From Lentzea albida (GTDB taxonomy: Bacteria; Actinomycetota; Actinomycetes; Mycobacteriales; Pseudonocardiaceae): a DNA stretch of 64,000 bases. Below are positions 40,645-49,792 of the stretch, one piece after another. The notes below the pieces were generated by a model. That model was not told where the DNA came from. It was given only the letters and a program-made list of their open reading frames with translations, and searched no databases. Location: the NCBI RefSeq assembly GCF_900111005.1, contig NZ_FOFV01000013.1, positions 204,008-268,007 on the forward strand. Direction: 5' to 3'. A program made the translations under genes and the position numbers. The stretch's first letter is position 1. Each line of letters starts with the position of its first letter.

Positions 40645-43600
40645 CTAGCTGACCGCCTGGACGATCACCGCGCCGGTACCGACGACGGTGTTGTCGGCCG
40701 TGCGGACCTCGAGCTCACCGCGCAGCACGCGGCCGGCACCGGGCTGGCCCAGCGGCGTGATGACGCCCGTCGCGTTCCACGTCGCACCGGCGGCGCGGTC
40801 GGCGTTGGTGTCGGTCACGGTGAGCGTGCCGAGACCGGCCGAGGTGAAGACGTCGAAGTAGTCGTACTCCGTGGTGCCCGCGGGCACCGCGTAGCCGTCC
40901 ACCAGGGCGACCCAGTTGCCCGCGGCCGGGTTGGTGATGGTCACGGACTCCTCGGAGTCCGCGTCCGCCGACTGACCGGCGAGCACGCAGCTGCCCGACG
41001 TGCAGTTGTAGACCAGCAGGTCGAGGTCGGCGCCCTGGTCGGCGGGGTTGCCGATCGTGACGGTGAGCCTCGTCGAGCCGGGCGCGACGGTGATCGGGTA
41101 CTGCTGCTGCGCGAGGTTCGCGATGCTCGGGCGGGCCGTCTTGGCGCTGCCGACCGCACCCGCCGCGAGCCGGCCGTTGAAGCTGGCCTGCGTGTTCGTG
41201 ACGGTGTAGGCGCGCTCGACCGGGGCACCCAGCGCCGCGGACGGGATGACGTCCGGGTTCGGGCTGATGGTCGTGCCGAGCACCGACGCGGTCACCGAGT
41301 ACGGCGCCTCGGCGGCGTCGGAGGTGCGACGGGCCTCGATCACGATCTCCCACACACCGGCCATCGGGCTGGCCACCGTGCGGCTGGTCGGCGAGCCACC
41401 GGCACAACCGGCACCCGCGTCGGGGTTGTAGCAGTTGGTCGACGAGTTGACGTCGAAGCCGACGCCCTGCGGGGTGTAGCGCAGGAAGCGGACCTGGCCC
41501 TTGCCGGCCTCGGCGCCGCCGCCGGTCAGGTCGACCTTCAGGGCGGTCGTGCCCTTGGGCACGTTCACGAAGAGGCTGGTCGACTGGTTGCGCGCGATCT
41601 TGCCGGACTTCGTGACCGAGAACTTGTTGGCGGCGCTGAAGTTCTCCGCCGCGAACACGGTGTTCAGGGTCTGCACGTCGACGCCGGGCGTCTCCGGGTT
41701 GTCGAGCTGCAGGACGGCGCTGTGCGCACCCGAGGTCTTCGCCTTGACCTTGACCGGGAACTGGACCGGCGTGTTCAGCGGCAGCTTGACCTTCTTGGCC
41801 GCGGAGAACGTGCCGTCGTTGCCCTTCCAGGACACGTTGTAGGTCTCGTCCTGGTGACCCGTGGTGCGGGTCAGCGTGTAGGTGCGGGTGTACTCCTGGC
41901 CCGCCGCCACGCCTTCGCGGTCGTGGATGCCGACACCGACGCCCGGGGTGGCCAGCAGGCCGGCGAGGACGGTGTTGACCGGGACGGACGTGGTGACCTG
42001 GTCCGGCACGGCGTGCTTGTCCAGCAGCTTCCACGCGGCGTTGGTGTTGAACAGACCCGCGCCCTGCTCGTAGGCACCGAGGCTGTCGACGTAGTTCGCG
42101 CTGCGCTGGATCGCGTAGCGCAGCTCGGCGCTGGTCGGGCGCTGGCCGTTGTGCGTGGCCTTGTACGCGCTCACGAGCAGCGCGGCGGCACCGGTCGCCT
42201 GCGGGGCGGCCATCGACGTGCCGTTGAACTGCGAGTAGCCGGGCGGGAGGGCGTAGGTGCCCGCCACCGGGCCACCGTTCTGCCAGCGCGGCGTGGTGGA
42301 GATCGCCGAGCCGGGCGCGACGATGTTCGGCTTGAAGCCGCCGTCCTCACGCGGGCCGCGCGACGAGAAGCCGTGCAGGTTCTGCTTCTGCGCGGTCTTC
42401 GAGCCGTAGTTGGAGAGCCAGGTCTCCTTGGTGATGTACGAGCCGACGCTCACCGCGTCCGTGGCGACCGACGGGTCGCCGACGGTGTTGGCGCCCGCGC
42501 CCGAGTTGCCCGCCGAGATGAACAGCTGGACGTTGTACTCGTTGATCGTGCGGTTGTAGAGCTCGGCACGGGCGTTGTTGCCGTCGTTGAGGGCCGGAAG
42601 GCCACCGATGGAGATGTTCACGACGTCGGCGCCGTTGCGCGCGGCGTAGAGGACACCGTCGATGAGACCGGAGCTCGTGCAGGACGGCGTGGTGAGGCAG
42701 GCCTTGATGGCGATGAGCTTCGCGCCCGGCGCGGCACCGGCCATCTTGCCGTCGAACATCTTGTGGGCGGCGGTGATGCCGGCGACGTGCGTGCCGTGCG
42801 CCGCGCCCGAGATGCCCAGGTTGACGTACGGCGTGCCCGCGTTGTCGTAGATCGAGCGGTCGGTCTGCACGACGAACGCGACGCGGTCGACGACGGCGGT
42901 CGCGGGGTTGTCGGTGCCGAAGAAGCCGACGTCCTGCTTGACCTTGTAGTCGATCATGCGCTTGTTGTTGGTGAAGTCGCCGTCACCGTCGGTGTCGACG
43001 AAGACTTCCTTCGTCGTGATGTCCTGGATGACACCGAACGAGTCCGTGCGGTCGCCGTCGCGGTTGATGTCGCCGCCGGTCTCGCTGTTGGAGAGGTTCA
43101 GGTCGCCCGCGGTCTCGCTGAAGAGACCGAACGAGTAGGGACCACCGGTGGCGGGCGCCTTGTAGGTCTTGCCGCCCTCGACGAACGTGCCGGTGCGGCC
43201 GGTCTTGGTCATGGTGACCCAGGTGCCGTCGCCGGAGTTCGTGGCGTTCGCGTTGTACCAGTCGATGATCTTGCGCTCACCGGTGCTGGTCGTCTGCAGG
43301 GCCGGCGTGTCGAGGTCGATGCCGGAGTCGATCACCGCGATGGTGGTGCCGCGGCCGTCCCACTTCGGGTGCGCGGTGGCGAACTGCGCCGCCTGCGTGT
43401 CCTGCGTCGGCATGTACGGGTTCGTGCGCGGCGTCTTCGCGTCCGGCGCCTTCTGCGGGGCCGGGTTCTCCATGCCCTCGGGGCGCGGGTTGTCGAGGGC
43501 GACGAGCCCGTCGACGTCCACGGTGCTGACCGAGGCCAGCTTGGCGGCCTTCTCCGCGTTCTCGCGCGGGATGGTCACCTTGACGTAGTCGACGTCCTTC

Positions 43601-43881
43601 TCGGTCTTCTGGACCGTGGCGCCGAGCGCCTTGAGGTCGTTGACCGCGGCGTCGGTCTTGCCGTCCTCGGCGGCGACCAGCAGGTCGACGGTCGGCTTGC
43701 CCTCCTGGGCGGCCTTCTCGACGAGCGCGCGGTCCTGCTTGTCCAGCTGCTTGTCAGCGGCCGGCTGCTGTTGCTGAGATGCGTTCTGCGCGATGGCAGG
43801 GGTGGCGGCGAAGCCGAACCCGGTAGTGCCCAGCACCGCGGTCAGCAAGACCGTGCCGGTGCGGCGTCTCCAGTTCTTCAC
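40645..43881 (-). CDS. large secreted subtilase (S8 serine protease)
   Basis: A protein of 1078 residues. Basic signal peptide VKNWRRRTGTVLLTAVLGTT ending near AIA; an I9-like propeptide (about 58-130); a catalytic domain with Asp in AVIDSGIDLDTP, His in GAAHGTHVAG and Ser in FNGTSMAAPQ. About 190 residues separate Asp and His, holding a possible calcium-binding insert (DTDGDGDFTNN, DINRDGDRTDS). The C-terminal 450 residues have beta-sandwich modules, including a PPC-type domain near NPADQGADLDLLVYNC. GTG 43881 is chosen for the signal peptide. The converging lipoprotein resembles its propeptide. Confidence 0.92.
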   Translation of the reverse strand: MKNWRRRTGTVLLTAVLGTTGFGFAATPAIAQNASQQQQPAADKQLDKQDRALVEKAAQEGKPTVDLLVAAEDGKTDAAVNDLKALGATVQKTEKDVDYVKVTIPRENAEKAAKLASVSTVDVDGLVALDNPRPEGMENPAPQKAPDAKTPRTNPYMPTQDTQAAQFATAHPKWDGRGTTIAVIDSGIDLDTPALQTTSTGERKIIDWYNANATNSGDGTWVTMTKTGRTGTFVEGGKTYKAPATGGPYSFGLFSETAGDLNLSNSETGGDINRDGDRTDSFGVIQDITTKEVFVDTDGDGDFTNNKRMIDYKVKQDVGFFGTDNPATAVVDRVAFVVQTDRSIYDNAGTPYVNLGISGAAHGTHVAGITAAHKMFDGKMAGAAPGAKLIAIKACLTTPSCTSSGLIDGVLYAARNGADVVNISIGGLPALNDGNNARAELYNRTINEYNVQLFISAGNSGAGANTVGDPSVATDAVSVGSYITKETWLSNYGSKTAQKQNLHGFSSRGPREDGGFKPNIVAPGSAISTTPRWQNGGPVAGTYALPPGYSQFNGTSMAAPQATGAAALLVSAYKATHNGQRPTSAELRYAIQRSANYVDSLGAYEQGAGLFNTNAAWKLLDKHAVPDQVTTSVPVNTVLAGLLATPGVGVGIHDREGVAAGQEYTRTYTLTRTTGHQDETYNVSWKGNDGTFSAAKKVKLPLNTPVQFPVKVKAKTSGAHSAVLQLDNPETPGVDVQTLNTVFAAENFSAANKFSVTKSGKIARNQSTSLFVNVPKGTTALKVDLTGGGAEAGKGQVRFLRYTPQGVGFDVNSSTNCYNPDAGAGCAGGSPTSRTVASPMAGVWEIVIEARRTSDAAEAPYSVTASVLGTTISPNPDVIPSAALGAPVERAYTVTNTQASFNGRLAAGAVGSAKTARPSIANLAQQQYPITVAPGSTRLTVTIGNPADQGADLDLLVYNCTSGSCVLAGQSADADSEESVTITNPAAGNWVALVDGYAVPAGTTEYDYFDVFTSAGLGTLTVTDTNADRAAGATWNATGVITPLGQPGAGRVLRGELEVRTADNTVVGTGAVIVQAVS

Positions 43882-44131
43882 GGCGCATGTGCCCTTCGTG
43901 GGGTAAAGAGTGCTCCGAAGCACATCTCTTCGCCTCGCGAGGGGCAATCGTCGGAACAGAGCAATTGTTGGTTCCACATTGGACTGTTCAGAGGCTTGAA
44001 AGGGCGCACTTTTAGTGCTGCGCGTTTCATTTACGCCGTGGAACGAGCAACCTCCCTCCAGTCAAGAGCTGATGGAGGGGAATGTCAAGGCTGTGTCAAC
44101 GGTGAACGTCGTTGCCGTGTAACGAATCCCG

Positions 44132-44674
44132 TCACCGAGCGATGGACCGGTCGCCATTTCCGCCCATTAGCTCGCGCAATCTCGCGCGCAGCCGTCCGAC
44201 GATCCCCTGCGGCGGCGCGAGCGCTTTGGGCTGGGTTCCGCACACCGAGCAGGTTTTGCGGTGCTTCGCGAGCGCCTGCTCGAGTTCCGTCACCTGCTGC
44301 GCGGTCCGCCGCGGCACGAAGTCCTTTTTGATCGAGAGCAGGCTCAGCTCCGTCAGCACGTGCGTTCCGCGCCGCAACTGCGCCGCCGGCGTGATCGTGT
44401 GGAACAGCACCAGGTTCCGGCTGCGCTTCGGTTCGAACCCCTGGACGTCGCACCACTCGACGGTCGTCTGGTGGTCGAGCCCGTGCGACGTGAGGCCCTC
44501 GGCCGTGAGCTTCGTGCCGAGGTTGAAGGTCCGCCACGCGACCGTCGCGCCCATGAGGAACCACAGGCCGCCGAAGAGGTACGCGTACCAGGGGCCGTCC
44601 TTGGCCGCGAGCGGACCGATAGCGGCCACGGCGATGCCGAGGCCGAACAGAACCCATCTCCACCTGGTGTGCAT
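44132..44674 (-). CDS. small membrane protein with PH-like domain
   Basis: A 180-residue protein: two transmembrane helices (about 7-24 and 30-48; WVLFGLGIAVAAIGPL and YLFGGLWFLMGATVAW), then a beta-rich domain (GTKLTAEGLTSHGLDHQTTVEWCDVQGFEPKRSRNL split over strands) like bacterial PH domains (DUF2581/PH-like family found in actinobacterial low-molecular-weight membrane proteins), and a C-terminal tail with CSVCG and basic residues. Strong AGGAGGGAG precedes ATG 44674. Divergent from the STAND NTPase. Function unknown. Confidence 0.7.
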   Translation of the reverse strand: MHTRWRWVLFGLGIAVAAIGPLAAKDGPWYAYLFGGLWFLMGATVAWRTFNLGTKLTAEGLTSHGLDHQTTVEWCDVQGFEPKRSRNLVLFHTITPAAQLRRGTHVLTELSLLSIKKDFVPRRTAQQVTELEQALAKHRKTCSVCGTQPKALAPPQGIVGRLRARLRELMGGNGDRSIAR

Positions 44675-44717
44675 GTCTCCCTCCTGTGTACCCGATTCGG
44701 GCGCTTAGCATTGTTCG

Positions 44718-46556
44718 GTGCCGAATCACGGCGGCGGGGTGCCGCTGAACCCGGAGTTCCGCGGTCTGCCCGCCGTGCCTCCCGAGCGCGACGACCAGGT
44801 GGTCACCGGGTTGCTCCCGCACGAGCCGCTCACCTTCCAGACGCCTGAGGGCCTCGATTCGTTGAACGAGCCCGTGTGCGTCGTGACCGGGCAGCGCGGA
44901 GTCGGCAAGACGCAGCTGGCGGCGGCCTACGCGCGGCAGCGGGTGCACGACGGGTGGCTGGTGGCGTGGATCGGCGCCGAAACCGCGGGGCAGCTCGCCG
45001 CCGGGTTGGTCGAGCTGGCCGACCGGCTGGGCCTGTACCGGCCCGAGGACGGCACCGAGATCACCCTGGCGAGAGTGCGCAACCACCTGCGGACGCGATC
45101 CGGACGCGCTCTGCTGGTGTTCGACAACGTGGTGTCGCTGGACGCGGTGCGGCCGCACCTGCCGTCCGTGAGCACGTGCCAGGTGGTGATCACCACCACC
45201 GCGCGCGGGTCGCAGCTCGGGCGTGACGTCCCGGTCGAGGTGTTCACGCCCGAAGTCGCGGCGCGCTTCCTGCGTCACGCCACGGGTCTCGACGGTGACG
45301 CCACCGAACTGGCCGCGGAACTCGGTCACCTGCCGCTGGCCCTCGCGCAGGCGGCGGCGCGCATCAAAAGGGCCCGCTGGGACTACGCGAGGTACCTGGA
45401 GAGGTTCCGGGAGTTCCCGGCGGCGGAGCACCTGGTCCGGCGCGACGGCGACCCGTACCCGATCGGCGCCGCCACCGCGATCCTGATGGCGCTGGAACCG
45501 TTCCGGGACAGCGAACTCGTGCGGGTCCTGTCCGTGCTGTCACCGGACGGCGTGCCGAGGGACCTGCTGGGCGACGACGACGAACTGCTGGACCTGCACG
45601 AGGCGTCGCTGGTGGAGTTCGCCGGTGACTCGTCGGTGCGCATGCACCGGCTGGTGCAGCGCGTGGTCCGCGACCAGGGCGACTGGGTGGCGCTCGCCGC
45701 CGGTCTGCTCCTGCACCGCGTGGACTTCGACGGCGACGAGCTCGTCCGACAGGTCGAGGCGCTGTGGGCCAACACCGACGAGCGGCAGATGTCCAAGAAC
45801 GTGCTGCTCCTGCGGCTGTGGGAAGCGGGGCACCTGGGCAGCACCGCGCGCTTCGATGAGGCCGGTGTGATCGCGGAGGAGGTGTACGCCGAGGGGCTCG
45901 CACGGCTCGGCGACGACGAGGACTTCCTCCTCGCCGCCCGCCAGGTCGCCTCGGTGGTCGGGCAGGCGGACCTGCTGCCCCGGTTGCGGATCGACCTCGT
46001 CACCAGTCGTGAGGTGCACGGCACCGACCACCCGCTCGCGCTCGGCTCGGCGAGGGTCCTCGCCCAGCACAGCGTCAGGAAAGGCCGGGCGGAGGAGGCC
46101 GTGTCCGTGCTGGAACAGGCGCTGGAACCGTGGCGGGGCGAACCGGTCGAGGCCGAGCACTTCGGCGCGCTGGACGACCTCGGGGCCGCCTACACGCTCA
46201 CAGGGCGCGCCGCGGAGGCGGTCGTCGTGCTGGAGCGGTCGCTCGACGTGAGACCGGAGGCGCTCTACACGCAGTCGCTGCTCAGCGACGCGTGCGGCGC
46301 ACTCGGGCGGTTCGCCGACGCACGGCGGTTGTGCGAGGAGGTCTGGGACGCCTACCGGGGCACGGCCGGCCCCGGCCACCCCGCCACCCTGTTCGCCGCG
46401 GGCAAGCTCGGGTCGGCGCTGTTCCTCAACGGTGAGCCCGACCTGGCCCGGAGCCTGTTGCTCGTCGTGCGCGCCATCGGCACCGACCTGCTCGGACCGG
46501 ACCACCTGGTCGTCACCGCGGCCGAGGGGGCTCTCCGGATCGTTCGGCAGGACTGA
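44718..46556 (+). CDS. STAND NTPase with TPR repeats (NB-ARC-like)
   Basis: A 612-residue protein. P-loop VTGQRGVGKTQLA near residue 60, Walker B LLVFDNVV, ITTTARGS (sensor, T-T-R position), GHLPLALAQAAA (the GLPLA motif), then a winged-helix and TPR-type helices to the end. Such NTPases oligomerise upon ligand binding and activate an effector; here no effector domain (HTH, nuclease, protease, TIR) is present at either end. A partner would have to supply it. GTG 44718 follows TAGCAT (44706-44711) by 6 nt without a ribosome site, consistent with a leaderless transcript. Confidence 0.85.
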   Translation: MPNHGGGVPLNPEFRGLPAVPPERDDQVVTGLLPHEPLTFQTPEGLDSLNEPVCVVTGQRGVGKTQLAAAYARQRVHDGWLVAWIGAETAGQLAAGLVELADRLGLYRPEDGTEITLARVRNHLRTRSGRALLVFDNVVSLDAVRPHLPSVSTCQVVITTTARGSQLGRDVPVEVFTPEVAARFLRHATGLDGDATELAAELGHLPLALAQAAARIKRARWDYARYLERFREFPAAEHLVRRDGDPYPIGAATAILMALEPFRDSELVRVLSVLSPDGVPRDLLGDDDELLDLHEASLVEFAGDSSVRMHRLVQRVVRDQGDWVALAAGLLLHRVDFDGDELVRQVEALWANTDERQMSKNVLLLRLWEAGHLGSTARFDEAGVIAEEVYAEGLARLGDDEDFLLAARQVASVVGQADLLPRLRIDLVTSREVHGTDHPLALGSARVLAQHSVRKGRAEEAVSVLEQALEPWRGEPVEAEHFGALDDLGAAYTLTGRAAEAVVVLERSLDVRPEALYTQSLLSDACGALGRFADARRLCEEVWDAYRGTAGPGHPATLFAAGKLGSALFLNGEPDLARSLLLVVRAIGTDLLGPDHLVVTAAEGALRIVRQD

Positions 46557-46583
46557 GGGCCGGTCAGGCGCTACCTTGCGCCC

Positions 46584-47270
46584 ATGGACCTGAAGCCGGT
46601 CGCCGACGAGCTCTACGGGCTGCCCCCGAAGGACTTCACCGCGGCCCGCAACGCCGCCGCCAAGCAGGCCGGCGACAAGGACCTCGCGAAGGCCATCGCC
46701 GACCTCCGCAAGCCCACCGTGGGCGCCTGGGCCGTCAACAAGCTCGTCCGGGACGCCCCCGAGAGCCTGGAGGAGGCGCTGGGGCTCTCCACGGCGAAGC
46801 TGACCATGCGGGAGCTCGGCCGGCGGCGCAAGGAGCTCATGGAGGCCCTGGTCTACCGCACGCTGGAGCTGACGGGGCCGTTGGCGGACGACGCCGTCAC
46901 GCAGGTCCGCAACACGCTGACGGCCGCGATGGCCGACCCCGAGTCCGCCGAGCAGGTGCGCGACGGGCACCTCACGAAGGCGCTCGAGTACTCCGGGTTC
47001 GGGTTCGCGCTGCCGGAGCCCGAACCCGCGCAGGACGGCGAGGACGCGCTCGCCCGCAAGCGGCGGGAGCGGGAGGAGCGCAAGCGGGCCGAGGCGCAGC
47101 AGGCGCTGGACGAGGCCGAGCAGGCCCTCGGGGAGGCGCAGGCGGACCAGCTGGCGGCGCAGCGGGCGTTCGACCGGGCCGCGGAGCGGCTGGAGGACGC
47201 CAAGCGGGTCACGTCCGGCGCGGAGAAGGCCCGCAAGGCGGCGGAACGCAAGCTCAACGACCTGAGCTAG
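46584..47270 (+). CDS. conserved actinobacterial coiled-coil protein
   Basis: A 228-residue protein. Residues 1-135 are helical (KPVADELYGLPPKDFTAARN, then LRKPTVGAWAVNKLVRDAPE), and 150-228 a charged Ala/Glu/Arg coiled coil (RKRREREERKRAEAQQALDE). I recognise the N-terminal pattern (LPPxxFTAARNAxAK, KPTxxAWxVNxL) from actinobacterial proteins of unknown function; no enzymatic motif. It starts 27 nt after the STAND gene and may share its transcript. Overlaps the DUF6098 gene tail to tail by 17 nt. Confidence 0.8.
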   Translation: MDLKPVADELYGLPPKDFTAARNAAAKQAGDKDLAKAIADLRKPTVGAWAVNKLVRDAPESLEEALGLSTAKLTMRELGRRRKELMEALVYRTLELTGPLADDAVTQVRNTLTAAMADPESAEQVRDGHLTKALEYSGFGFALPEPEPAQDGEDALARKRREREERKRAEAQQALDEAEQALGEAQADQLAAQRAFDRAAERLEDAKRVTSGAEKARKAAERKLNDLS

Positions 47271-47685
47271 ACCGGTCCAGCGGCCCCCACTCGTCGGACT
47301 GCTGGGCGCCGACCAGCTCGACGCACTCCCGCAACGCCTCGTCGTCCACCCAGGCGAGTGGTTCCCGGCACCGGACCAGCGGCTCGTTGTCGGGACCGCG
47401 GCCCACCTCCTCGCCCCGCAGCACCCAGGCGCGGACGTCCGGGCCGCGCAGGTCGCGCAGGTGGCGGTAGTCGAACAGGCGGCGCGCCACCCACAGCTCG
47501 TGCGAGCGGTCGTCCCACCACGGCTCGATGCGCAGCGGGCTCGCCGACAGGCCCGGCAGCTCCACTCCGGTCAGCGAGTCGCGCGAGGTGGAGGCGGCGT
47601 CGGCGTCCGGGCCCTTGGACCAGCGCACGTAGACGTCGTCGCCGATGAGCCCCACCAGGTCGGCGAGGCTCGTGATGGTCGGCAT
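47254..47685 (-). CDS. DUF6098 family protein
   Basis: A 143-residue actinobacterial protein: MPTITSLADLVGLIG, then VYVRWSKGPDADAASTSRDS, LPGLSASPLRIEPWW, WVARRLFDYRHLR, WVLRGEEVGRGPDNEPLVRC. These motifs are those of DUF6098, small proteins of unknown function, often near stress or DNA-damage genes. Start between GTG 47697 and ATG 47685 is unresolved; the ATG is used. No catalytic motif is apparent. Confidence 0.75.
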   Translation of the reverse strand: MPTITSLADLVGLIGDDVYVRWSKGPDADAASTSRDSLTGVELPGLSASPLRIEPWWDDRSHELWVARRLFDYRHLRDLRGPDVRAWVLRGEEVGRGPDNEPLVRCREPLAWVDDEALRECVELVGAQQSDEWGPLDRSSSGR

Positions 47686-48079
47686 CCGGGCTGTCACACG
47701 TGGTGAGCTACCCGAGCGAACCTGAAGGAAACCTGAAGGAATTGAGCCTGGTCACAGTGAAAGGCGACCGGAACACGACGGTCCGGTTGTACGTTCAACA
47801 AGTGGTTGGCCGCTCGCGCTGGAGCTGCACGCCGGGACTGTCTGACACCCCCAGGTCGGACCAGTCCTTCCGCAGGCGTCGCGTGCTCGCGCAGCGGTCG
47901 ACCCGCCGTCGGCCGGCACTCCGGTAACCCCCCTCACCGGTAGTGGCGGTCGGCGGCACCCTCAGAGGCGGTGCTGGTCGTGGCGCTCGCAGAACGCGAC
48001 CAGCTCCTCCGACGACCTCCCCAAAAGTGAAATTGACTCAGGTCTCGTGAGTGACCAGGGGTCGCTCTAGACTCACCCG
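47686..48079. other. 394-bp intergenic region with possible gene remnant
   Basis: No complete gene seen. On the minus strand, codons ending at TGA 47965 read ...LLGRSSEELVAFCERHDQHRL, which has the composition of a real protein C terminus but no start, since it runs into the region just upstream of the FAD dehydrogenase (about 48060). It may be a decayed gene. CTGAAGGAAACCTGAAGGAA near 47720-47740 is a short direct repeat (ACCTGAAGGAA twice). The promoter of the FAD dehydrogenase must lie at the right end. Confidence 0.4.
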
Positions 48080-49735
48080 ATGGCACATGACGCGGATGTC
48101 ATCGTCGTCGGCGCGGGCCTCGCAGGTCTCGTCGCGACCGCAGAACTCGCCGACGCGGGTCGCAAGGTCATCCTCCTCGACCAGGAGCCGGAGGCGTCGA
48201 TCGGCGGCCAGGCGTGGTGGTCGTTCGGCGGGTTGTTCCTGGTCGACACCCCGGAGCAGCGCAGGCTTCGGGTCAAGGACTCGCACGACCTGGCGTTGCA
48301 GGACTGGATGGGCTCGGCCGCGTTCGACCGCGACGAGGACCACTGGCCCCGGTTGTGGGCACAGGCCTATGTGGACTTCGCCGCCGGCGAGAAGCGCTCC
48401 TGGTTGCACAACATGGGGGTGCGCTGGTTCCCGCTCGTGCAGTGGGCGGAGCGCGGCGGCTACCTGGCGGACGGGCACGGCAACTCGGTGCCGCGCTTCC
48501 ACGTCACGTGGGGCACCGGGCCCGGCATCGTCGAGCCGTTCGAGCGCCGGGTCCGCGAGGGCGTGGCGAAGGGGCTCGTGACGCTGAAGTTCCGCCACAA
48601 GGTCACGGGCATCAACGTCACCAACGGCGTGTGCGACGGCGTGTCCGGCGAGGTGCTGGAGCCGTCCTCGGTCGCCCGCGCGGAACCGAGCTCGCGCACC
48701 GCCGTCGGTGAGTTCTCGCTGAGCGCCCAGGCCGTCGTCGTCACGTCCGGTGGCATCGGCGGGAACCACGACCTGGTGCGCAGGAACTGGCCCGAGCGGA
48801 TGGGCACGCCGCCCAAGTTCATGCTCTCCGGCGTGCCGGACTTCGTGGACGGCTCGATGATGGAGATCACGCAGAAGGCCGGCGGCGCGATCATCAACGC
48901 CGACCGCATGTGGCACTACCCCGAGGGCATCGCGAACTACGCCCCGGTGTGGTCGCGGCACGGCATCCGCATCCTGCCCGGCCCGTCGCCGCTGTGGCTC
49001 GACGCGGACGGCAAGCGGCTGCCGATCCCGCTGTTCCCGGGCTTCGACGCGCTGGGTGCGTTGCAGCACATCACCACACACGGCCACGAGCACTCGTGGT
49101 TCGTGCTGAACAAGAGGATCATCGGCAAGGAGTTCGCGCTGTCGGGCTCCGAGCAGAACCCCGACCTGACGGGCAAGGACACCAGGGCCGTGCTCAAGCG
49201 CGCGCTTCCGGGTGCGGTCGCGCCGGTCGAGGCGTTCGCCCAGAAGTCCAAGGAGTTCATCCAGGCCGGCACGGTCGCGGACCTGGCCCGCGGCATGAAC
49301 GCGCTGATCGGCGACAGCAGGATCGACGCGGCGGAGCTCGAGAAGACGATCGTCGAGCGCGACCGCCAGGTCACCGCGGGGCTGAGCAAGGACATGCAGA
49401 TCAACGCGATCCGCCAGACCCGCAACTTCCTGACGGACAAGCTGATCCGCGTCGTCGAGCCGCACCGGCTGCTCGACCCGAAGGCCGGTCCGCTGATCGC
49501 GGTGCGGCTCTCGGTGATCACCCGCAAGACGCTGGGCGGTCTGCACACCGACCTGTCGTCGCGGGTGCTCGACACGTCCGGCGAGGTGCTGCCGGGCCTG
49601 TACGCCGCCGGTGAGGCCGCCGGGTTCGGCGGCGGTGGCGTGCACGGCTACCGGGCGCTCGAGGGCACGTTCCTCGGCGGCTGCCTGTTCTCCGGGCGGG
49701 TGGCCGGGCGTTCGGCGGCGGAGGCCGTCAAGTAG
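48080..49735 (+). CDS. FAD-binding dehydrogenase (KstD/fumarate-reductase type)
   Basis: A 551-residue flavoprotein: ADVIVVGAGLAGLVATAELA is the Rossmann dinucleotide motif, then E-A-S-I-GGQAWWSFGGLFLVD and the C-terminal GLYAAGEAAGFGGGGVHGYRALEGTFLGGCLFSG, typical of the actinobacterial FAD-binding dehydrogenases annotated near 3-ketosteroid-delta1-dehydrogenases. Likely oxidises a cyclic ketone or alkanoyl substrate. It begins a run of flavin enzymes, 57 nt before an FMN reductase gene. No signal peptide. Confidence 0.88.
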   Translation: MAHDADVIVVGAGLAGLVATAELADAGRKVILLDQEPEASIGGQAWWSFGGLFLVDTPEQRRLRVKDSHDLALQDWMGSAAFDRDEDHWPRLWAQAYVDFAAGEKRSWLHNMGVRWFPLVQWAERGGYLADGHGNSVPRFHVTWGTGPGIVEPFERRVREGVAKGLVTLKFRHKVTGINVTNGVCDGVSGEVLEPSSVARAEPSSRTAVGEFSLSAQAVVVTSGGIGGNHDLVRRNWPERMGTPPKFMLSGVPDFVDGSMMEITQKAGGAIINADRMWHYPEGIANYAPVWSRHGIRILPGPSPLWLDADGKRLPIPLFPGFDALGALQHITTHGHEHSWFVLNKRIIGKEFALSGSEQNPDLTGKDTRAVLKRALPGAVAPVEAFAQKSKEFIQAGTVADLARGMNALIGDSRIDAAELEKTIVERDRQVTAGLSKDMQINAIRQTRNFLTDKLIRVVEPHRLLDPKAGPLIAVRLSVITRKTLGGLHTDLSSRVLDTSGEVLPGLYAAGEAAGFGGGGVHGYRALEGTFLGGCLFSGRVAGRSAAEAVK

Positions 49736-49792
49736 TTCTCGCGTGGTGGACGCGGGTTGACGGTCCCCGAGCTTGTGGCTGTGCTGGGAGGC

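Noticed and set aside
47700..47927. 75-codon plus-strand frame as a gene
   Set aside because: No ribosome site, unusual codon use, and arginine-rich end typical of random frames.
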